Part shown: positions 61,801 through 64,000 of the stretch, piece after piece
Numbering within the stretch: position 1 is the stretch's first letter
Layout of the letters: each line of letters begins with the position of its first letter
NCBI GenBank assembly: GCA_036346405.1
Contig: CM070548.1
Span: 62,768,877 to 62,832,876 of the forward strand
From: Phyllostachys edulis
Lineage: Eukaryota > Streptophyta > Magnoliopsida > Poales > Poaceae
Reading direction: 5' to 3'
DNA: 64,000 nt
Notes under the pieces: model-generated
Databases searched by the model: none
What the model was told of the DNA's origin: nothing
Seen by the model: only the letters and a program-made list of their open reading frames with translations
Translations under genes and position numbers: made by a program

Positions 61801-63056
61801 TCATCGTTGTTGATGTGACTTTTCCCTTTTGGTCCTCTCTTGTAGCCATCCTGCTACACATCTTCGCATAATTGCGACTCTTGACCAAAGACCTTCTTTG
61901 TCGTCATCATCACAATTGTCTCTTCGTCTTTGTTTTTGTCATGCGCCAGATTCGACACCGTCACCTCACTTCTTGGGTGGGCGGATTTGATCCGTTGTCT
62001 TTGCCTTCACCGGGCGCTAGATTCGACACCATCACCTCACTTCTTGAGTGGGCAGATCTGGTCCGTCATCATTGCCTTCGTCGGGCGCCAGATTCGACAC
62101 CGTCACCTCACTTTTTGGGTGAGCGGATCTAGTCCGCGTCTTCGTCTCTATCTCTCTCTTCATCGGCTTGATTTGACATAACTCTCTATTCCTGTCGGTT
62201 TCAAGAGTCGCATGCTTCGACGACATCTTCAAGCCTGGACTTCGGATTTATCTTTTATTTTAGTGTTGTCATTTTCAAACTCAATGCTATTGCATACGCA
62301 TTGAGTTTGAGTGGGGGTGTTAAAGGTAGTAGTGTAATGTGTGGTAGAAGTGTAATAGTCATGTAAGTGTTAGGGGTAGTTATGAAATTGTAGTCTAGTC
62401 TAGGGTTTCTCTCTTGTACACTATATATTGCCCCTTAGGCTCGGCAATACAACGAACTATTCAGCCATTATTCATCTCTTCTCTCACAAAATTTAACAGC
62501 ACATACCCTTTACAGAGGCAGTAAAAATAGGTGTTTGCTGTTCGGAAACTTACCTGTACTTGGCAGAACGAGGATCTTGATCAAGATGGTATTGCAAATA
62601 AGATAGCTCTTGGACATCGGTGTAGAAGTCAAGGTTGAATGCTGCCAATCAAGAAGATGACTAACTACTATAGTAGAAACATTTACTCAATTAAAATCTG
62701 CTGCAGACAAGCACGATACCTAAATTTCCATAGTTCTCAATGAGGTCAATCTTTGACAAAACATTGATCTCCAAGTGTAACATTGTTGACAGTGAAAGAA
62801 GCAAAGCACTCACATACTTCCCAGGATCACAGCATAAATGGGCATCGACAAGGTGCACAGCAGTCAGCTGCAGAATACCAAGAAAAAACGTGGGTAATGT
62901 AATTCATTAGCATTACAATGAATTCTGAATAGAATTGAAAACAGGTGTGTACCCGCAAGTCTAGCTTTTTGATGAGTTTATTGATAACACTCCTTGCATT
63001 TGAGTGAAGGAAGAAAAGTTCCACTTGACCCGGAAAATCAAATAACAGATAGTGAT
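49838..63056 (-). CDS. GPN2: GPN-loop GTPase 2 / QQT1 (C-terminal 205 codons, 6 exons, U12-type last intron)
   Basis: Exons: 63056-62953, 62867-62720, 62641-62554, 55549-55477, 55383-55253, 49907-49838. Phases agree; the first visible exon starts mid-codon, so the P-loop and GPN-loop exons lie right of the window. Motifs are DFPGQVELFFLHSN (switch II), LVDAHLCCDPGKYVSALLLS, NVLSKIDLIE (the G4-type specificity motif), DFYTDVQELSYL and AAAPLDWDYYR, and the C-terminal TAEVQEKYMKEDE is conserved in plant QQT1. Family role: a GTPase that helps assemble and import RNA polymerase II; Arabidopsis QQT1 is needed for embryo division. The usual LPH before the G4 strand is absent (MLHLE directly joins INVLSK). 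The introns hold 12 kb of retroelements. The last exon, only 70 bp, lies beyond a copia insertion. Confidence 0.93.
49908..49926 (-). other. U12-type branch site and AC acceptor of the last GPN2 intron
   Basis: The minus strand has TTCCTTGAC at 49926-49918 (U12 branch consensus TTCCTTRAY). It then ends GGCTAC at 49908, immediately before the exon. The branch A lies about 11 bases from the splice point, within the narrow spacing typical of U12 introns. Confidence 0.88.
50136..50242 (+). repeat. Left LTR of copia element (107 bp)
   Basis: TGTTAGATAT...TTAAACA, directly followed by the tRNA-Met-type primer site. LTRs this short are unusual for a 5-kb autonomous-type copia element. Confidence 0.92.
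50845..52160 (+). pseudogene. Copia gag remnant
   Basis: ATG at 50845. The first 84 codons are open (FAIPLPPVRFDGMNFREWAV, the gag N-terminus of the UBN2/copia type) to a TAG at 51094. Downstream gag text continues in shifting frames, with a 118-bp tandem duplication at 51111-51346 (not a multiple of three). A zinc-knuckle trace (CTYCQRDNH) is near 51765. Confidence 0.75.
51111..51346 (+). repeat. 118-bp tandem duplication inside copia gag
   Basis: The unit 51111-51228 is repeated at 51229-51346 with a few substitutions. Both copies contain GGGTAGCATGCCTGTAACC and end in GGGAGCGC. The unit length shifts the frame. Confidence 0.88.
52240..54960 (+). pseudogene. Copia integrase, reverse transcriptase and RNase H remnants
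   Basis: Integrase zinc-finger and core traces lie at 52470-52790 (WHHRIGHLCGSHL; FDLVHSDVWSPAPFVSKGG; VIFIDDYSHHIW). They are interrupted by a solo LTR and continue at 53475 (IRVFRADSAGEYLS). RT follows with LDVKNAFLNGEL..EEVYMQ and LLYVDDMIITG (YVDD intact). RNase H at 54220-54960 includes YLGITHPDISHPVHILSQFV, RSSAEAELRAMA and the end VQHRFFLFKL. Multiple frameshifts and stops occur, and the text between integrase and RT is shortened. Confidence 0.85.
52790..53474 (+). mobile_element. Solo LTR nested in the copia integrase, TSD CTCTC
   Basis: 685 bp from TGACGAGGATTAAAACC to GATCGTCGACA, flanked by CTCTC at 52785-52789 and 53475-53479. Removing it rejoins the integrase reading text (SSRSQVLS continuing as IYQ). 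The ends TG...CA and 5-bp TSD fit an LTR left by intra-element recombination. It differs in sequence from the host copia LTR. Orientation is assumed plus from the AATAAAGAG near 53390. Confidence 0.85.
54968..55074 (+). repeat. Right LTR of copia element (107 bp)
   Basis: TGTCAGATAT...TCAAACA, after the purine tract GAGGGGGG and followed by the GTAAT target copy. Confidence 0.92.
55243..55252 (-). other. U12-type AT-AC 5' splice site of the last GPN2 intron
   Basis: After the exon end TACTACAG (55253) the intron begins ATATCCTTCA on the minus strand. No GT occurs at this position. ATATCCTT is the invariant core of the minor (U12) spliceosome AT-AC donor. Reading on without splicing gives non-conserved residues, whereas splicing here to 49907 restores the conserved YYRTAEVQEKYM. 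Confidence 0.88.
56290..56421 (+). repeat. 66-bp tandem duplication
   Basis: ACCATCGTCGAGAGCGTCC occurs at 56290 and again at 56356, with the rest of the 66-bp unit (ending GGGCCTCCTCCCTC) repeated with a few changes. Confidence 0.8.
56440..56526 (+). pseudogene. F-box domain fragment with frameshift
   Basis: The plus strand reads GEEDRISVLP, and after a one-base shift in a C run, DELLRNIVTLL. Together these match the start of a plant F-box domain (DRISxLPDxLLxxI). The text just before it (SDGG) is also usual for grass F-box proteins. No other part of such a gene is recognisable, so it is a fragment. Confidence 0.6.
57099..60890 (+). repeat. Nested gypsy-type LTR (about 3.8 kb) with GACCTCC-type repeats
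   Basis: It starts TGTGACACCCTGATTTTC, a standard gypsy LTR start. It contains a TATATATAG promoter-like site at about 58721 and AATAAAG at about 60508. GTTTC precedes it (57094-57098) and GTTTG follows at 60891-60895, a possible diverged target duplication. The end lacks the canonical CA, so the right border is tentative. Long parts (57320-58520, 58790-58880, 60610-60870) consist of degenerate GACCTCC/GGACCTCC words. Confidence 0.5.
61943..62155 (+). repeat. 71-bp tandem repeat, three copies
   Basis: GCGC(C/T)AGATTCGACACC starts at 61943, 62014 and 62085, each followed by the same 71-bp text (TCACCTCACTT, GCGGAT/GCAGAT, GTCTTTGCC-like). The copies are about 85-90% alike by eye. Confidence 0.85.
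62318..62498 (+). repeat. 181-bp LTR (right end of remnant element)
   Basis: TGTTAAAGGTAG...ATTTAACA. It contains a TATA-like TATATATTGCCCC and is preceded by GAGTTTGAGTGGGGG (polypurine tract). No identical left copy exists in the window. Confidence 0.65.
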
Positions 63057-63411
63057 CTGCAGTAACCATCAAACTTAAGCAAGTCACATAGGGAAATAGT
63101 ACAATTTGAGCAGTATTAATGTGTAGCTACTTCACTATCCCTCTACTATGGCTTTGATCTTTCAGGAATAGCTCAATAAACAGCAGAGATACTTTGTAAA
63201 CAAACTGAAACACAATCCTCAGAATAATGCAATCCGGGATTCCAGATTGTTCAAAATTCTAATTTGGAATTGCAAAAGGTTCCGTCCAAGCTCATAGCAA
63301 AGTGAGTTGACCATCTAAAAGGCAGGTCCATTGAGATTGGTGACGTATTAGTTTTTCTCTGATTGCACCATAATAAATTCTTTTTTTAAAATAAAATGTT
63401 AGTATATAGGG

Positions 63412-64000
63412 CATGTTTGGTTCGAGGCCTGAGAGCCGTGCCTGAGAAAAAGTGATGCTTAAAAGTAGTCTGAGAAGCAGATGATTTTTGTCTGATCAGG
63501 CAAGCCTGGAGATGTGGCGTTTGGTTGGTGATACGTGCCTGGAGATAGAAAATACGCTGTAACTAGAAAACGCATAACAAGATATACGCCTCCGAGTGTA
63601 AAACATGATGGGGTAAACTATGTTTTGTTGTTTTTTAGCAGCTAGCCGATTAGCCCTAGTGTAGTATAGTAAAACACATGATCTTTGTGCAATTCCATAT
63701 TTTAAAAAACCTATTTTTCAAATAAAATTTAAATTTAGAACACTTGATTTCATCGATTACCTAAATAATTTTTTATATAATTTCTAGTTTTTTTAGCATG
63801 TCTAATTAAAAAGGAGAAAGAAAGAACTTGAGAGAGAGACAAGAGACAGCAGCCTGGCTCTAGGCATTCGTTTTGTACGCCTGAGCGTGATGAAAGAGCC
63901 TGGCTCAGGGAGGTTGCCAGGCCTTCAACCAAGCAAGCCCCAGGCAGCCCTCCGGCTTGCTCCTGGCCAGGCAGACCCTCGTCAGGTCTCAATCCAAACA
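63412..64000. mobile_element. TIR/MITE-like element reaching the right window edge
   Basis: The left end TGTTTGGTTCGAGGCCTGA (from 63415) matches, inverted, the very end of the window (TCAGGTCTCAATCCAAACA). This gives imperfect terminal repeats of about 20 bp around a 550-bp interior rich in CAGGC words. The outermost bases may lie beyond 64000, so the TSD cannot be read. No coding potential is seen. Confidence 0.6.

Larger units (their letters stand above)
56047..62498 (+). mobile_element. Retroelement remnant in GPN2 intron, with captured-gene-like content
   Basis: The right end is a clear 181-bp LTR (62318-62498) preceded by a purine tract (GAGTGGGGG). The left LTR is not present as a full copy; only TGTTACA at 56047-56053 resembles its ends. 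The interior is unusually rich in CGTCATCG/CCTCC-type codons, contains an F-box-like fragment, three kinds of short tandem repeats and a nested gypsy LTR. No gag or pol motif is seen. It may be a non-autonomous element that picked up host gene pieces. Confidence 0.5.

Overview
This is plant nuclear DNA, almost certainly from a grass and most likely Oryza or a close relative. The evidence is multi-exon GT-AG genes with plant-specific products, dense nested LTR retrotransposons and a Stowaway-type MITE. I recognise five host genes, in this order: UVR8 (+, last seven exons only, 7962-11464); a small WEB-family-like coiled-coil gene (-, 12409-13032); an RHD4/SAC7-type phosphoinositide phosphatase (-, 18 coding exons, 14465-23740, 598 aa); a class PDIL1 protein disulfide isomerase with KDEL (-, 10 exons, 40004-47963, 514 aa); and a GPN-loop GTPase 2/QQT1 (-, last six exons, 49838-63056). 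From memory, rice has UVR8 and PDIL1-2/PDIL1-3 copies in linked positions on chromosomes 2 and 4. The window probably corresponds to one of those blocks, but I cannot say which.

Region by region. 1-6704 is a decayed minus-strand Ty3/gypsy chromovirus sitting 5' of the visible UVR8 exons. 7962-11464 is UVR8, with a complete 1355-bp non-autonomous LTR element (TSD CTATC) in one intron. 12.4-13.0 kb is the WEB-like gene. 14.4-25.3 kb is RHD4/SAC7 plus a probable 5' UTR exon, with a 783-bp TIR element in intron 3. 25.5-39.1 kb is a gene-free nest of retroelements: a SIRE/Maximus-like copia with an accessory ORF, a gypsy LTR, a copia LTR inside it, and a copia RT fragment. 40.0-48.0 kb is the PDI gene, with a 4.7-kb non-autonomous LTR element in intron 8. 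48.2-49.7 kb holds small MITE-like repeats. 49.8-63.1 kb is the GPN2 gene. Its last intron holds a Ty1/copia element (50136-55074) that itself contains a nested solo LTR, and another intron holds a 6.4-kb retroelement remnant with its own nested LTR. A TIR-type repeat starts at 63412 and reaches the window edge.

The host reading frames are intact across every exon junction I assembled, although transposons make up most of the intron and intergenic DNA. The most notable host feature is the last GPN2 intron. It does not start with GT: it has the U12-type AT-AC signals (5' ATATCCTT, branch site TTCCTTGAC, 3' AC) and has grown to 5.3 kb by copia insertion. The genes do not form a functional pathway. 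They cover UV-B perception, possible blue-light organelle movement, PI4P turnover in membrane traffic, ER oxidative folding, and GTPase-assisted RNA polymerase II assembly.

Exon boundaries were set by reading splice sites by eye and checking phase and family conservation. TE boundaries marked with TSDs are firm; the others are approximate.
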